Position numbers and translations under genes: made by a program. From contig NZ_BMYP01000010.1 in assembly GCF_014652335.1 (NCBI RefSeq), positions 41,891-105,890 of the forward strand: a stretch of DNA of 64,000 nt, written 5' to 3'. This DNA is from Vogesella fluminis. GTDB lineage: Bacteria; Pseudomonadota; Gammaproteobacteria; Burkholderiales; Chromobacteriaceae. Each line of letters begins with the position of its first letter. Position 1 is the first letter of the stretch. The notes beneath the pieces are model-generated. The model saw nothing but the letters and a program-made list of their open reading frames with translations. It did not search any database and had not been told where the DNA came from. Below are positions 33,988 to 45,702 of the stretch, one piece after another.

Positions 33988-34905
33988 TCAGGCGTAATAA
34001 CGCTGGCTGAAGTCGAGCATGCGTTTGATCGGCAGTCTGGCTGCATCCATTTCTGCCTGGCTCAAATAATCAATATGGGTGCCTTCACCCAACTGGGCGC
34101 GCTTGACTGCCTCGATGGTATTCATCTTCATGTACGGACAGGAGTTGCACTGGCAGCCGGCATAGATCGGTGCTTGGCGGATATCCAGATCCGGGCGCGC
34201 CAGACGCATGTTGTAGAGGATGCCGTCTTCGGTGGCGACAAAGATCACGTCGCTGGTTGTGCCGTCATAGGCCTTGATCCAGTTCAGCATACCGGAGGTG
34301 GAACCGACGTATTGTGCGCGTTTGAGCACGGGCAGCGGGCTTTCCGGATGGGCAATCAGATAGGCCTTGCTGTTGACTGCGTCCAGAGCCTCGTTGAGTG
34401 CGGCCTCGTTGAACTTGTCGTGCACCTCGCATACCGCAGACCATAGTGGCATATCATAACCATACTGATAGTTGAGGTAGCCGCCCATGTTGCGATCCGG
34501 CGAGAAGATGACTTTTTTGCCCTGCTCATACAGGTGGGCAATGATGTCGTCGACATTGCGGCTGGTAACAATCCAGTCCGACAGCGCCTTGTGCGCGGCC
34601 GAGGAATTGATATAGGACACGTGTACGTGGTCAGGGTGGCTCTCGCGCCATTGGCGCAGCGCCCCGACATCAGTCTGGGTCACTAGCGAGCAGGTGGAGC
34701 CGGCGTCCGGCAGGATGACCTCTGCCTGCGGGTTCAGGATTTTTGCCGTCTCGGCCATGAAGCGCACACCGGCGAAGACGATGATGTCGGCTTTGGATTC
34801 GCGCGCGAACAAGGACAGCTCGAGGCTGTCTCCCACCTTGTCGGCCATTTGCTGGATTTCGGGCTGGGTGTAGTAGTGCGCAAGTGTAACGACGCGTTTG
34901 GACAT
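33988..34905 (-). CDS. nadA: Quinolinate synthase NadA
   Basis: A 4Fe-4S enzyme condensing iminoaspartate with dihydroxyacetone phosphate to quinolinate in NAD synthesis. At 305 residues it is shorter than E. coli NadA but like the compact form seen in other bacteria. The three expected cluster cysteines are in [16 protein letters not shown] and [16 protein letters not shown] 34905 before [11 protein letters not shown] is chosen over a longer open frame. No nadB or nadC is nearby. Confidence 0.94.
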   Translation of the reverse strand: MSKRVVTLAHYYTQPEIQQMADKVGDSLELSLFARESKADIIVFAGVRFMAETAKILNPQAEVILPDAGSTCSLVTQTDVGALRQWRESHPDHVHVSYINSSAAHKALSDWIVTSRNVDDIIAHLYEQGKKVIFSPDRNMGGYLNYQYGYDMPLWSAVCEVHDKFNEAALNEALDAVNSKAYLIAHPESPLPVLKRAQYVGSTSGMLNWIKAYDGTTSDVIFVATEDGILYNMRLARPDLDIRQAPIYAGCQCNSCPYMKMNTIEAVKRAQLGEGTHIDYLSQAEMDAARLPIKRMLDFSQRYYA

Positions 34906-35145
34906 GGTAGCAATCCCCGGCACGGGCGTGAGCCCTGGCTGTTGGCGTTGATTCTTGATGCGGCGCAACAAAAATGCAGCGCCAAACAAGGAAGATTAGC
35001 AATAATGATCGTGCGGCGCTACTGTCGAGATGCGTTGTATGCCGTAGGCAAGTGGTGTCTGTATCTTTACACATCTGCAATGGCAAGTAGCGGCCGGTAG
35101 TGTCGCTCAGGCCTGAAAACCTCTGTCCACCAGGATGGCAAAATA

Positions 35146-37848
35146 ATGAAACCGCATTACCTGACTCCGTTATTCTCTCCCCGCAATGTTGCCGTGATCG
35201 GCGCCAGCGATACGCCCGGCTCGGTGGGGCAGGCGGTGTTTGCCAACCTGCTGGCCGGCAACTTCCAGGGCAAGCTGTATCCGGTCAACCTCAATCACCG
35301 CATCGTCGGCGGCATTGCCGCCACCCCGTCGGTGCGGCTGATCGAAGGGCCGATCGATCTGGCGGTGGTGACCACGGCGTTGCGCGGTTTGCCGGCCATC
35401 GTCAAGGATTGCGGCAAGAAGGGGGTCAAGGCGATCCTGCTGGCCAAGGACTTTTCCGATTCGGAGGACGTGGAGCGCGCGGCGATGGACGAGGCGCGCT
35501 CGCTGGCGCGCCACTACGGCATCCGCATTCTCGGCCCCAACGTGCTGGGCCTGATGCGGCCGGTGGCCGGCTTCAATGCCAGCAATTACAACAGCCGGGT
35601 GAAGGCGGGCAATCTGGCGTTGGTATCGCAATCCTCGGCCTTGTGTACCGCAATGCTGGACTGGGCCGACAGCAAGGGTATCGGCTTTTCCAGCGTGGTG
35701 TCAGTCGGCGAGGCGCTGGACGTGGAGTTCGGTGAAATCCTCGATTACCTGATCGCCGACAACTTCACCCAAGGCATCCTGTTGCATGTACACCACGTGC
35801 ACGATTCACGCCGCTTCATGAGTGCGCTACGCGCCGCCGCGCGGACCAAACCGGTGGTGGTGGTGAAGTCGGGGCGCTACGAGGACGATGTGATCGGCGT
35901 CACCCACTCCTCGAACCTGGTCGAAAGCGGCGATGTGTTCGATGCCGCGCTGTCGCGCGCCGGTGTGCTGCGGGTGGCGACCATCGCGCAGCTGTTTACC
36001 GCCGCCAAGGTGCTTGCGGCCAACTATCGCGTCACCGGCAAACGGCTGGCGATCGTCACCAACGGCATCGGCCCCGGCGTGCTGGCCGCCGACAGTGCCT
36101 ATATGTACGGTGTGGAGCTGGCCAAGCTGTCTGCCGCCAGTCTCGACCTGCTCAACGAATCCTTGCCGCGCAACTGGTCCGGCAGCAATCCGGTCGACAT
36201 CATCGGCGACGCCAGCCCGGTGCGCTTCCGTACCGCGGTCAAGGTCTGTCTCGACGATCCCAATGTCGACGGCGTGCTGGTGATCTTCACGCCGCAGGCC
36301 GGCACCGACCATCTGACCACCGCGCAGCTGATGGTCGGCTTGCAGCGCGAGAGCAACAAGCCGCTGTTCCTGTCGTGGCTGGGCGATGCCAAAGTGTCGG
36401 AAAGCCGCGAACTGTTTTCCAAGTCGAAGTGCGCGCATTTCCGCGCCCCGGAGTTCGCCATCGAGGTATTCCGCAACCTGGCCTCCTACCACCAGAACCA
36501 GCAGTTGCTGCTGCAGACACCGGGGCCACTGGAAGGCGAGCGGCTGGTGCCGGACGTGCTCAGCGCCCGCGCGGTGATCGCTGCGGCGCAGGCGGAAGGG
36601 CGCAGCATCCTGTCGGAGCGCGAATCGAAGGCGGTGCTGGCCGCCTTCAATATCCCGGTCAACCCGACAAGGTTGGCCGCAAGCGAGGACGAGGCGGTAC
36701 GCTACGCCGCCGAGATCGGTTACCCGGTGGTGCTGAAGATCGACTCGCCGGACATCATCTACAAGTCGGATGTCGGTGGTGTCGAACTCAATATCAGCAA
36801 CGAAGCCACGCTGCGCGACGCCTATCGCGGCATCATCGGCCGCACGCTACAGGCGCGGCCGGAGGCGAAGATCGTCGGCATCTCGGTGCAGCCGATGCGC
36901 AAGCGTCGCTTTGCCCGCGAGCTGATGGTGGGCGTGACCCACGATGCCTCGTTCGGGCCGGTGATCACCTTCGGCGCCGGCGGCATCGCGGTCGAAGTGA
37001 TGCAGGACCGCGCCTTGAGCCTGCCGCCGGTCAACCACTATCTGGTGGAGCGCATGATCGACAAGACCCGCATCGGCAAGATACTCGGCCCGTTCAAGAA
37101 CATGCCCGGCATCGACATCGAGGCACTGAAGAATATCGTGCTGCACGTGTCGGAGCTGGTGTGCGAGCTGCCGGAAGTGCGCGAGATGGACATCAATCCG
37201 CTGATGGCGGACGAGTCCGGCGTGGTGGCGCTGGACGCGCGCATCATCGTGCAGCCGCAACCGCAGGGCAAACCCTACGGCCATATGGCGATCATGCCGT
37301 ACCCGGTGCACATCGTGCACTGCGCGATGCTGAAGGACGGCACCACGGTGATGATCCGGCCGGTGCGCCCGGAAGATGCGCAGATGCAGCAGGAGTTCGT
37401 GCGCAACCTGTCCGAGGAAAGCCGCTACAACCGCTACATGTCCAGCATCAAGCAGCTGTCGCAGAGCATGTTGGTGCGCTTCACCCAGCTCGATTACGAC
37501 CGCGAGATGGCGCTGGCGATGGTGCGGCAGACCGATGACGGCGAAGAGCAGCTGGCGGTGGCGCGCTACATTACCGACCCCGACAACGAGAGCTGCGAGT
37601 TTGCGCTGGAGGTGGCCGACTCGTGGCAGGGCAAGGGCATAGGCGTGACCCTGATGCAGGCACTGTTCGACGCGGCGCGCGAGCAGGGGCTGAAAACCAT
37701 GGTCGGCGAGGTACTGGCCGGCAACAAGGGCATGCTGAAACTGATGGCGCGGCTGGGGTTTGTGGTGACCACACATCCGGAAGACCGGGCGCTGACCATC
37801 GTGACCAAAGACCTGCAGGGCGAGGCGGCGGTGAAGTCCCTGCAATAA
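35146..37848 (+). CDS. Pat-type protein lysine acetyltransferase (NDP-forming acyl-CoA ligase-like plus GNAT)
   Basis: A 900-residue protein with a CoA-binding Rossmann domain (about 10-130), succinyl-CoA-ligase-like domains (to about 460) and an ATP-grasp domain (about 490-710). A C-terminal GNAT domain (about 730-890) ends the protein, with acetyl-CoA motif DSWQGKGIGVTLMQAL. This is the architecture of Pat/PatZ (YfiQ), which acetylates and inactivates acetyl-CoA synthetase and other proteins. The ligase part is usually catalytically inactive. Monocistronic. Contains two copies of the recurrent motif (36015 reverse, 36672 forward). Confidence 0.92.
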   Translation: MKPHYLTPLFSPRNVAVIGASDTPGSVGQAVFANLLAGNFQGKLYPVNLNHRIVGGIAATPSVRLIEGPIDLAVVTTALRGLPAIVKDCGKKGVKAILLAKDFSDSEDVERAAMDEARSLARHYGIRILGPNVLGLMRPVAGFNASNYNSRVKAGNLALVSQSSALCTAMLDWADSKGIGFSSVVSVGEALDVEFGEILDYLIADNFTQGILLHVHHVHDSRRFMSALRAAARTKPVVVVKSGRYEDDVIGVTHSSNLVESGDVFDAALSRAGVLRVATIAQLFTAAKVLAANYRVTGKRLAIVTNGIGPGVLAADSAYMYGVELAKLSAASLDLLNESLPRNWSGSNPVDIIGDASPVRFRTAVKVCLDDPNVDGVLVIFTPQAGTDHLTTAQLMVGLQRESNKPLFLSWLGDAKVSESRELFSKSKCAHFRAPEFAIEVFRNLASYHQNQQLLLQTPGPLEGERLVPDVLSARAVIAAAQAEGRSILSERESKAVLAAFNIPVNPTRLAASEDEAVRYAAEIGYPVVLKIDSPDIIYKSDVGGVELNISNEATLRDAYRGIIGRTLQARPEAKIVGISVQPMRKRRFARELMVGVTHDASFGPVITFGAGGIAVEVMQDRALSLPPVNHYLVERMIDKTRIGKILGPFKNMPGIDIEALKNIVLHVSELVCELPEVREMDINPLMADESGVVALDARIIVQPQPQGKPYGHMAIMPYPVHIVHCAMLKDGTTVMIRPVRPEDAQMQQEFVRNLSEESRYNRYMSSIKQLSQSMLVRFTQLDYDREMALAMVRQTDDGEEQLAVARYITDPDNESCEFALEVADSWQGKGIGVTLMQALFDAAREQGLKTMVGEVLAGNKGMLKLMARLGFVVTTHPEDRALTIVTKDLQGEAAVKSLQ

Positions 37849-37852
37849 GCGC

Positions 37853-37882
37853 TTGCGGTATAAGGGAAAAGTGCCATAAAAT
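37853..37882 (+). promoter_or_regulatory. Candidate sigma-70 promoter for the rpsP operon
   Basis: TTGCGG (37853-37858), an 18-base spacer and TAAAAT (37877-37882), 43 bases before the rpsP start. A TTAAGGAC ribosome binding site follows. Confidence 0.6.
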
Positions 37883-37925
37883 CGGAAGCTTTTCTACGAT
37901 TCCGTAATTTTAAGGACAATCGACA

Positions 37926-38174
37926 ATGGTAGTGATTCGTCTTGCACGTGGTGGCTCTAAAAACCGCCCGTTCTACAGCGTGGTAGTAACTGATTCCCGC
38001 AGCCGTCGCGATGGCCGCTTCATCGAGCGCGTTGGTTTCTACAACCCGGTCGCCAACGAGAAGGAAGAGCGCGTTCGCCTGTCCATGGACCGTCTGAACT
38101 ACTGGATCGGTACTGGCGCACAAGTATCTGATTCCGTTGCAAAACTGCTGAAAGAGCAGCCAAAAGCCGCTTGA
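37926..38174 (+). CDS. rpsP: 30S ribosomal protein S16
   Basis: An 82-residue primary-assembly protein of the 30S subunit. The [17 protein letters not shown] start and the [14 protein letters not shown] segment are diagnostic. First gene of the conserved rpsP-rimM-trmD-rplS operon, with an AAGGAC site. Confidence 0.98.
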   Translation: MVVIRLARGGSKNRPFYSVVVTDSRSRRDGRFIERVGFYNPVANEKEERVRLSMDRLNYWIGTGAQVSDSVAKLLKEQPKAA

Positions 38175-38209
38175 TCTCCGTTGATCTGCCAATAACGGAG
38201 CCTGAGCGC

Positions 38210-38716
38210 ATGCGTGATGATGATCTGGCAATAATGGGTTTTGTCCGCGGCGCGTTTGGTGTTCGTGGCTGGATCAAGGTACACGCGGATACCCAGTTCG
38301 CTGACAGCCTGTTTGACTACCCGGTCTGGTGGATCGGCAAGGAAAACGACTGGAAGCCTTTTACGTTCAAGGACGGGGCAGTGCAGCCAAAGAACTTGGT
38401 GGCGCAGCTGGAAGAAGTCACCGGGCGTGAACAGGCTGAGGCGATGCGTGGCCTGAAAGTTGCAGTATCCAAGGTGGAATTGCCGCCTGCCGAAGATGGT
38501 GAATATTACTGGTCGGACCTGATCGGTATGGATGTCATCAACGCGGAAGGCCTCTGTCTGGGCAAGGTTGTGGACCTGATGGAAACCGGCGCCAATGACG
38601 TGCTGGTGATCAGCGGTGAACACGGCCAGATCCTGATCCCGTTTGTGGCTGCCTATGTCGGCGATGTCGACACGCAGAACAAGCAGATCAAGGTCGAGTG
38701 GGGACTGGACTACTGA
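38210..38716 (+). CDS. rimM: Ribosome maturation factor RimM
   Basis: A 168-residue 30S maturation factor with an N-terminal RimM barrel ([17 protein letters not shown]) and a C-terminal PRC-barrel ending [10 protein letters not shown]. The frame is open from just after rpsP (TTG 38171), but ATG 38210 has a CGGAG site at 38196-38200 and matches the family start, so it is used. The stop overlaps the trmD start (TGATG). Confidence 0.95.
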   Translation: MRDDDLAIMGFVRGAFGVRGWIKVHADTQFADSLFDYPVWWIGKENDWKPFTFKDGAVQPKNLVAQLEEVTGREQAEAMRGLKVAVSKVELPPAEDGEYYWSDLIGMDVINAEGLCLGKVVDLMETGANDVLVISGEHGQILIPFVAAYVGDVDTQNKQIKVEWGLDY

Positions 38717-39483
38717 TGCAGCTTGATGCGGTATCACTGTTCCCCGAAATGTTTGATGCCATCACCCGCTACGGGGTCACCCGTCGGGCGCTGGAACAGT
38801 CGATCTGGCAGTTCTCGGCGTGGAATCCGCGTGATTTCACTACCGACAGTTACAAGACAATCGACGATCGCCCTTACGGCGGTGGCCCCGGAATGGTGAT
38901 GATGGCCAATCCGCTGGAGCAGGCCATTGCGGCCGCGAAAGCCAGGCAGCAGCAGCAAGGTGTCGAACGCAGTCATGTCGTGTACCTGTCGCCGCAGGGG
39001 CAACCGCTGACGCACCAACGGGTGGCAAGTCTGGCCGCAATGCCGGGCCTGATCCTGTTGTGCGGGCGTTATGAAGGCATCGACGAGCGCTTGATCGACC
39101 AGGAGGTCGATGAAGAGATTTCGGTCGGTGACTACGTGCTGTCCGGTGGTGAATTGCCGGCGATGATCGTGATGGACGCGGTGGTACGGCTGTTGCCGGG
39201 GGTGCTCAATGACATGCAGTCCGCCTACGAAGACTCTTTCGTGGATGGCCTGCTGGATTGCCCGCACTACACGCGTCCGGAAGAATACCGGGGTGTCCGG
39301 GTGCCAGAGATTCTGCTCTCCGGTAACCATGCCCTGATCGCCAAATGGCGGCTGAAGCAGTCTCTCGGACGCACCTGGTTGCGCCGGCCGGACTTGCTGA
39401 AAGACCGCATTTTGACAAAACAGGAATCTCGGCTGCTGACGGAGTTTCAGCAGGAACAAGATTCCCTGAAAAACAAGGAGTAG
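38716..39483 (+). CDS. trmD: tRNA (guanine-37-N1)-methyltransferase TrmD
   Basis: A 255-residue SPOUT-class methyltransferase that modifies G37 and prevents frameshifting. The trefoil-knot SAM site is visible in [15 protein letters not shown] and [15 protein letters not shown]. The start overlaps the rimM stop by one base. rplS follows four bases after the stop. Confidence 0.97.
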   Translation: MQLDAVSLFPEMFDAITRYGVTRRALEQSIWQFSAWNPRDFTTDSYKTIDDRPYGGGPGMVMMANPLEQAIAAAKARQQQQGVERSHVVYLSPQGQPLTHQRVASLAAMPGLILLCGRYEGIDERLIDQEVDEEISVGDYVLSGGELPAMIVMDAVVRLLPGVLNDMQSAYEDSFVDGLLDCPHYTRPEEYRGVRVPEILLSGNHALIAKWRLKQSLGRTWLRRPDLLKDRILTKQESRLLTEFQQEQDSLKNKE

Positions 39484-39487
39484 CAAC

Positions 39488-39850
39488 ATGAATCTGATCC
39501 AGCAACTGGAACAGGAAGAAATCGCTCGTCTGGGCAAGACTTTCCCTGAATTTGCACCTGGCGACACCGTTGTCGTGCAAGTCAAGGTTAAGGAGGGTAC
39601 CCGTGAGCGTCTGCAGGCTTACGAAGGTGTTGTGATCGCTCGCAGCAACCGTGGTCTGAACAGCTCTTTCATCGTGCGCAAACTGTCCGCCGGTGAAGGC
39701 GTTGAGCGTACCTTCCAGCTGTACTCCCCGCTGATGGCTTCCATCGAAGTGAAGCGTCGCGGTGACGTACGTCGTGCCAAGCTGTACTACCTGCGTGGTC
39801 GTACCGGCAAGTCCGCACGTATCAAGGAAAAGCTGCCAAACCGCAAGTAA
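39488..39850 (+). CDS. rplS: 50S ribosomal protein L19
   Basis: A 120-residue large-subunit protein. [16 protein letters not shown] and the [17 protein letters not shown] segment are characteristic. Last gene of the rpsP operon, with an AAGGAG site and a terminator 28 bases after the stop. Confidence 0.98.
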   Translation: MNLIQQLEQEEIARLGKTFPEFAPGDTVVVQVKVKEGTRERLQAYEGVVIARSNRGLNSSFIVRKLSAGEGVERTFQLYSPLMASIEVKRRGDVRRAKLYYLRGRTGKSARIKEKLPNRK

Positions 39851-39876
39851 TCTACTTGCGAAGGCTTTGCCTCAAG

Positions 39877-39908
39877 AAAGCGCCAGCGCCTGTTGCTGGC
39901 GCTTTTTT
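39877..39908 (+). terminator. Intrinsic terminator of the rpsP-rplS operon
   Basis: Stem AAGCGCCAGC / GCTGGCGCTT with a GCCTGTT-type loop, followed by six T. Confidence 0.9.
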
Positions 39909-39932
39909 CATGTCGGTACGCAATAAGAAATC

Positions 39933-40838
39933 ATGGCACAGCAAACACAGTCCGCATCCTCCGCGCCGGCACTGGACGGCTTTCTCGATCACCTCTGGCT
40001 GCTGGATAACCTGTCACTGAACACGTTGGCTGCTTACCGTCGCGATCTTGGGCGGGTGCACGAGTTGCTGCTGGCGCAAGGTACGACACTGGAGGAGGCC
40101 GATACCCCAGCGCTGGAACAGGTGATGCTGGCGCTGATCGAGGTCGACAAGCCGGCTACCCGTGTGCGGCGCTTGTCGGCGGTGCGGCGCTATTACCAGT
40201 ATCTGTGCCAGCAGCAGCTGCGCGATGACGACCCGGCGGCCAGGCTGCAGGCGCCGCGTCTCGGCTTGCGCCTGCCGACCTCGCTGTCGGAGCAGCATGT
40301 GGAGGCTTTATTGCAGGCGCCGGATTGCGAGGCGCCGCTCGGGCTGCGCGACCGGGCGCTGATGGAGGTACTGTACGCCACCGGGCTGCGCATCAGCGAG
40401 CTGGTCGGCCTGACGCTGGGGCAGCTGTATCTCAACGACGGCTATCTGCGCGTGGTCGGCAAGGGCAACAAGGAACGGCTGGTGCCGCTGGGCGAGGTGG
40501 CCGAGGACTGGTTGCGGCGCTATCTGGCGGAGGCGCGCACGCTGATCCTGGGCGCGCATCGTTGCGATGCGGTGTTTGTCAGCCGCCGCAAGCAGGCGCT
40601 GACACGACAGATGGCCTGGGTGTTGATTACGCGCTACGCGCGGCAGGCGCAGTTGCCGCCATTGAGTCCGCATACCCTGCGTCACGCGTTCGCTACCCAC
40701 CTGGTCAACCACGGCGCCGACCTGCGCGTGGTGCAGTTGCTGCTAGGTCATGCCAGCCTGTCCACCACCCAGATCTACACCCATGTTGCGCGCGAGCGTC
40801 TGAAGGCCCTGCACCTGGCGCATCACCCGCGCGGCTAA
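39933..40838 (+). CDS. xerD: Site-specific tyrosine recombinase XerD
   Basis: A 301-residue recombinase that resolves chromosome dimers at dif with XerC under FtsK control. The N-terminal SAM-like domain (about 12-100) precedes the catalytic domain. Catalytic residues lie in [12 protein letters not shown] (Arg), VGKGNKER (Lys), [19 protein letters not shown] (His-x-x-Arg), [15 protein letters not shown] (His and the Tyr nucleophile). The LHLAHHPRG tail matches XerD rather than XerC. Confidence 0.93.
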   Translation: MAQQTQSASSAPALDGFLDHLWLLDNLSLNTLAAYRRDLGRVHELLLAQGTTLEEADTPALEQVMLALIEVDKPATRVRRLSAVRRYYQYLCQQQLRDDDPAARLQAPRLGLRLPTSLSEQHVEALLQAPDCEAPLGLRDRALMEVLYATGLRISELVGLTLGQLYLNDGYLRVVGKGNKERLVPLGEVAEDWLRRYLAEARTLILGAHRCDAVFVSRRKQALTRQMAWVLITRYARQAQLPPLSPHTLRHAFATHLVNHGADLRVVQLLLGHASLSTTQIYTHVARERLKALHLAHHPRG

Positions 40839-40844
40839 GCGCCA

Positions 40845-40944
40845 CTAACAAAACCCCTGATCCTGCGTTACGCCTCCTTGCCGTACGACTTGTACTGTCT
40901 GCGTCGGCGCGCCTTGGCTCAGGTGCTCTGCGAGGTTTTGTTAG
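40845..40944. repeat. 100-bp element with perfect 11-bp terminal inverted repeats
   Basis: CTAACAAAACC at 40845-40855 is exactly complementary to GGTTTTGTTAG at 40934-40944. The inside contains GC-rich arrays such as GTACGACTTGTAC and GGCGCGCC. It lies between the converging xerD and clpA genes and has no open frame of note. It looks like a small non-autonomous element or a large hairpin; I recall similar sequences in other betaproteobacterial intergenic regions but cannot verify. Confidence 0.55.
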
Positions 40945-40970
40945 CGGCTCTAAGGTTGGCCGCAGGCAAG

Positions 40971-40998
40971 AAAAAACCCCGCGTCGTGACGCGGGGTT
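40971..40998 (-). terminator. Intrinsic terminator for clpA
   Basis: Stem AACCCCGCGTC / GACGCGGGGTT with a two-base loop. On the minus strand it runs into six T. A forward copy of the recurrent motif sits directly upstream (40952-40964). Confidence 0.88.
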
Positions 40999-41016
40999 GT
41001 GCTTTGACAGTCGGAT

Positions 41017-43293
41017 TCAGGCAACGTCGGCGGTTTCCTCGAAGCTGAGCTGGACCTTCTCCGCGTCGTCGATGTCCACCGTCACCTCGCCGCCATTGGC
41101 CAGGCGGCCGAACAGCAGCTCGTCGGCCAGCGCCTTGCGGATCATGTCCTGAATCAGGCGTGCCATCGGGCGTGCCCCCATCAGCGGATCGAAGCCCTTC
41201 TTCGCCAGGTAGGCACGCAGCTCGTCGGAGAAGTGGACCTCCACTTTCTTCTCGTTCAGCTGCTGCTCCAGCTGCATCAGGAACTTGTCCACCACCTGCA
41301 GGATGATCTGCTCGTCCAGCATGCGGAACGGGATGGTGGCATCCAGCCGGTTGCGGAATTCCGGGCTGAACAGACGCTTGATGTCCGCCATTTCATCCCC
41401 GGCCTGCTTGCTGTTGGTGAAGCCCATGCTCGGCTTGGCCAGCGCTTCGGCACCGGCGTTGGTGGTCATGATGATCACCACGTTGCGGAAGTCGGCCTTG
41501 CGCCCGTTGTTGTCGGTCAGCTTGCCGTGGTCCATCACCTGCAGCAGCACGTTGAAGATGTCCGGATGCGCTTTCTCGATTTCGTCCAGTAGCAGCACCG
41601 CGTACGGTTGCTTGTTGATGGCCTCGGTCAGCAGCCCACCCTGTTCGAAGCCGACATAGCCCGGTGGCGCACCGATCAGCCGCGATACCGCATGGCGTTC
41701 CATGTATTCCGACATGTCGAAGCGGATCAGCTCGACGCCGAGGAAGTAGGCCAGCTGCTTCGCCACTTCGGTCTTGCCGACGCCGGTCGGGCCGGAGAAC
41801 AGGAAGGAGCCGATCGGCTTCTGTGGATTGCCTAGGCCGGAGCGTGCCATCTTGATGGCGCTAGTCAGCGCATCGATCGCCTTCTCCTGGCCGAACACCA
41901 CGTTCTTCAGGTCGCGGTCGAGGTTCTTCAGCACGTTGCGGTCATCGCTGGAGATGGTCTTCGGCGGAATGCGCGCGATCTTGGCGATGATTTCCTCGAT
42001 CTCGGACTTGTTGATCACCTTTTTCTGGCGCGACTTCGGCAGGATCTTCTGCGCGGCGCCGGCTTCGTCGATCACATCGATCGCCTTGTCCGGCAGGTGG
42101 CGGTCGTTGATGTAACGAGCGGACAGCTCGGCAGCGGTGGTCAGCGCCGACACGGTGTACTTCACGCCGTGGTGTTCTTCAAAGCGGCTCTTCAGCCCCT
42201 TGAGGATCTCCACGGTTTGTTCCACAGTCGGTTCCACCACGTCGATCTTCTGGAAGCGGCGCGACAGCGCGCTGTCCTTCTCGAAGATGCCGCGGAACTC
42301 GGTATAGGTGGTGGCACCGATGCAGCGCAGGCTACCATTGGACAGCGCCGGCTTCAGCAGGTTGGACGCGTCCAGCGTGCCGCCGGAGGCGGAGCCGGCG
42401 CCGATCAGGGTGTGGATCTCGTCAATGAACAGGATCGCGCCCTTGTCTTCCGACAGTTGCTTGATCACCTGCTTCAGGCGTTGCTCGAAGTCACCGCGGT
42501 ACTTGGTGCCGGCGAGCAGGGCGCCCATGTCCAGCGAGTAGACGGTTGCGGTGGCCAGCACTTCCGGTACGTCGCCACCGACGATACGCCGCGCCAGGCC
42601 TTCGGCGATGGCGGTCTTGCCGACCCCGGCCTCACCGACCAGCAGCGGGTTGTTCTTGCGGCGGCGGCACAGGATCTGGATCACGCGCTCGACTTCGCTG
42701 GCACGGCCGATCAGCGGATCGATCTTGCCGTCGCGGGCCAGCTGGTTCAGGTTCTGGGTATAGCTTTCCAGCGCCCGGCCAGGGTTGGCCGCGGCTTCTT
42801 CCTGGTCGGCATCATTGTTTTCGCTGTGCTCGCTGCTGCCGGCACCGCTGGCTTTCGGGCTTTGCTTGGTGATGCCGTGCGAGATGAAATTGACCACATC
42901 CAGGCGTGAGGTTCCCTGCTGGTGCAGGTAGTACACGGCATGGGAATCCTTTTCGCCGAAAATCGCCACCAGAATGTTGGCGCCGGTGACCTCTTTCTTG
43001 CCGGAGGACTGCACGTGCAGGATGGCACGCTGGATCACGCGCTGGAAGCCTAGCGTGGGCTGGGTTTCCACTTCGTTGTCACCCGGGACGATCGGGGTGT
43101 GTTCGTCGATGAAATCGCCCAGCTGTTTCTTCAGCTGTTCGATATTGGCGCCGCATGCGCGCAACACTTCGGCAGCAGACGGATTGTCTGTCATCGCCAG
43201 CAGCAGATGCTCAACGCTGATGAGTTCATGCCGCTTGCGCCGTGCCTCCATAAATGCCATGTGCAGGCTTACTTCCAGTTCTTGGGCAATCAT
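41017..43293 (-). CDS. clpA: ATP-dependent Clp protease ATP-binding subunit ClpA
   Basis: A 758-residue Hsp100 unfoldase that feeds substrates to ClpP. The N domain (1-145) is the ClpS docking site. Two AAA+ modules follow, with Walker A motifs [13 protein letters not shown] and [13 protein letters not shown] and [12 protein letters not shown] / [12 protein letters not shown]alker B motifs. The start ([10 protein letters not shown]) overlaps the clpS stop (TGATG). Full length. Confidence 0.97.
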   Translation of the reverse strand: MIAQELEVSLHMAFMEARRKRHELISVEHLLLAMTDNPSAAEVLRACGANIEQLKKQLGDFIDEHTPIVPGDNEVETQPTLGFQRVIQRAILHVQSSGKKEVTGANILVAIFGEKDSHAVYYLHQQGTSRLDVVNFISHGITKQSPKASGAGSSEHSENNDADQEEAAANPGRALESYTQNLNQLARDGKIDPLIGRASEVERVIQILCRRRKNNPLLVGEAGVGKTAIAEGLARRIVGGDVPEVLATATVYSLDMGALLAGTKYRGDFEQRLKQVIKQLSEDKGAILFIDEIHTLIGAGSASGGTLDASNLLKPALSNGSLRCIGATTYTEFRGIFEKDSALSRRFQKIDVVEPTVEQTVEILKGLKSRFEEHHGVKYTVSALTTAAELSARYINDRHLPDKAIDVIDEAGAAQKILPKSRQKKVINKSEIEEIIAKIARIPPKTISSDDRNVLKNLDRDLKNVVFGQEKAIDALTSAIKMARSGLGNPQKPIGSFLFSGPTGVGKTEVAKQLAYFLGVELIRFDMSEYMERHAVSRLIGAPPGYVGFEQGGLLTEAINKQPYAVLLLDEIEKAHPDIFNVLLQVMDHGKLTDNNGRKADFRNVVIIMTTNAGAEALAKPSMGFTNSKQAGDEMADIKRLFSPEFRNRLDATIPFRMLDEQIILQVVDKFLMQLEQQLNEKKVEVHFSDELRAYLAKKGFDPLMGARPMARLIQDMIRKALADELLFGRLANGGEVTVDIDDAEKVQLSFEETADVA

Positions 43294-43601
43294 CAGTTTT
43301 CCTCCATGACACACTGCAGCGGTTGCTGGTGCGCCCGTGCGTGCTGCGAAACTTGTTCAACTTTGGTCGCGGCGACATCTTTAGTATAAACACCGCAAAC
43401 GCCTTTGCCTTCTGTATGTACCTGCAACATGACGCGTGTTGCCTTGGTCTCGTCCATGTAAAAAAACTGCTGTAACACGGCGACCACAAAATCCATCGGG
43501 GTAAAGTCGTCGTTCAGCAGCAAGACCTTGTACAGGGGGGGCGGGGCCGTCTTGCTGCGGGACGCCTTGAGCGTCGTGTCATCCTGATACTGCGTAGACA
43601 T
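43293..43601 (-). CDS. clpS: ClpAP adaptor protein ClpS
   Basis: A 102-residue adaptor that delivers N-end-rule substrates to ClpA. The substrate pocket signature [16 protein letters not shown] is near residue 28, and the ClpA-binding [16 protein letters not shown] lies in the second half. Its stop overlaps the clpA start. Divergent from the cold-shock gene. Confidence 0.97.
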   Translation of the reverse strand: MSTQYQDDTTLKASRSKTAPPPLYKVLLLNDDFTPMDFVVAVLQQFFYMDETKATRVMLQVHTEGKGVCGVYTKDVAATKVEQVSQHARAHQQPLQCVMEEN

Positions 43602-43618
43602 GTGGGCTTTCTACTAAT

Positions 43619-43747
43619 TCATGCTTGCTTGAAGTTTGGTTCGCGGTGCTTTTTTTTCAAGAGTAACGCATGGTATTGTGCTTGTCGCTTGACGTCTTGG
43701 TACGGCTGGCGTAAAAACGAACTGTAAGTTGGCTTACCAGTTTGCAT
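43619..43747 (-). CDS. Possible 42-residue small protein in the csp leader region
   Basis: A short frame starts at ATG 43747 with an AAAGGA site about eight bases upstream and encodes a basic peptide beginning MQTGKPTYSSFLRQPYQD and ending KKHREPNFKQA. It is antisense to the presumed 5' leader of the cold-shock gene and lies upstream of clpS in the same direction. No family is recognised. It could equally be a chance frame. Confidence 0.3.
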   Translation of the reverse strand: MQTGKPTYSSFLRQPYQDVKRQAQYHALLLKKKHREPNFKQA

Positions 43748-43830
43748 AAGGTTGTCCTTTGCATGCTTGTAGGCTCGAATTGTCAGGCTGCTGCAGCCTG
43801 TTTTCATTATGCATGTAAGGATAGTTACAG

Positions 43831-44034
43831 ATGGCAACTGGTATTGTTAAATGGTTTAACGACGCTAAAGGTTTCGGTTTCATCACTCCTGATGGCGGTG
43901 GTGACGACCTGTTCGCGCACTTCTCCGCGATCAATATGCAAGGTTTCAAAACCCTGACCGAAGGTCAGCGTGTATCTTTCGACATCGTCCAGGGCCCTAA
44001 AGGCAACCAGGCGTCGAACATTCAGGCTGCCTGA
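43831..44034 (+). CDS. Cold-shock domain protein (CspA family)
   Basis: A 67-residue single OB-fold RNA chaperone with RNP1 (KGFGFITPD) and RNP2 (DLFAHFSAI) motifs. The long AT-rich stretch upstream (43602-43830) fits the structured 5' leader typical of cold-shock genes. csp beside clpS-clpA is a common arrangement (cspD in gammaproteobacteria). A strong terminator follows. Confidence 0.95.
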   Translation: MATGIVKWFNDAKGFGFITPDGGGDDLFAHFSAINMQGFKTLTEGQRVSFDIVQGPKGNQASNIQAA

Positions 44035-44050
44035 TTTAGCCGCGTCTGAC

Positions 44051-44088
44051 GCAAAACCCCCGCCAGCTGTGCTGGCGGGGGTTTTTGC
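44051..44088 (+). terminator. Intrinsic terminator of the cold-shock gene
   Basis: Stem AACCCCCGCCAGC / GCTGGCGGGGGTT with loop TGT, flanked by AAAA on the left and TTTTT on the right, so it could also stop minus-strand transcripts from icd. Confidence 0.9.
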
Positions 44089-44157
44089 ATGGCATGAGCC
44101 AATTGCAGGTTGGCAACAGGTACTTGGCCACAGATCTCGTGGCCCGGGGCGCGATAT

Positions 44158-45405
<1,248 letters not shown>

Positions 45406-45634
45406 TATCTCTCCTTTGTGGACTCTATCTGTGTTGACCTGTGTCGTGGCAATCCGCGTTGCCGCCCCTGAGCTTTCGCCTCCTGCGTGATAGAGGGCTG
45501 CTGCTTGTTATTGTTAGCCCAAGGTTGGCCGCAGCGGTATCTGTATCTGATGTGGCTACACGTCAATGTATTGTAGCCGAGCATATGCTTGGTGGAACAT
45601 GCTTGTCGGTGAGCATCCACCAGTGGCATGAAAA

Positions 45635-45657
45635 AACGCCAGGAGGGCCCTGGCGTT
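45635..45657 (-). terminator. Intrinsic terminator for the monomeric isocitrate dehydrogenase gene
   Basis: Stem AACGCCAGG / CCTGGCGTT with a five-base loop. On the minus strand it is followed by six T (A-run 45631-45636 on the plus strand). Confidence 0.85.
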
Positions 45658-45702
45658 GTCGGGAGCAGGCAGGGCGGTGGCTGCCCTGCTGTCTGTGCTG
45701 GC

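Noticed and set aside
41017..41024. Treating the motif hairpins as ordinary terminators
   Set aside because: The hairpins after queG and carB lack T-runs, and most other copies are single and genic, so termination alone does not account for the motif; ordinary terminators with T-runs are separate, as beside clpA.
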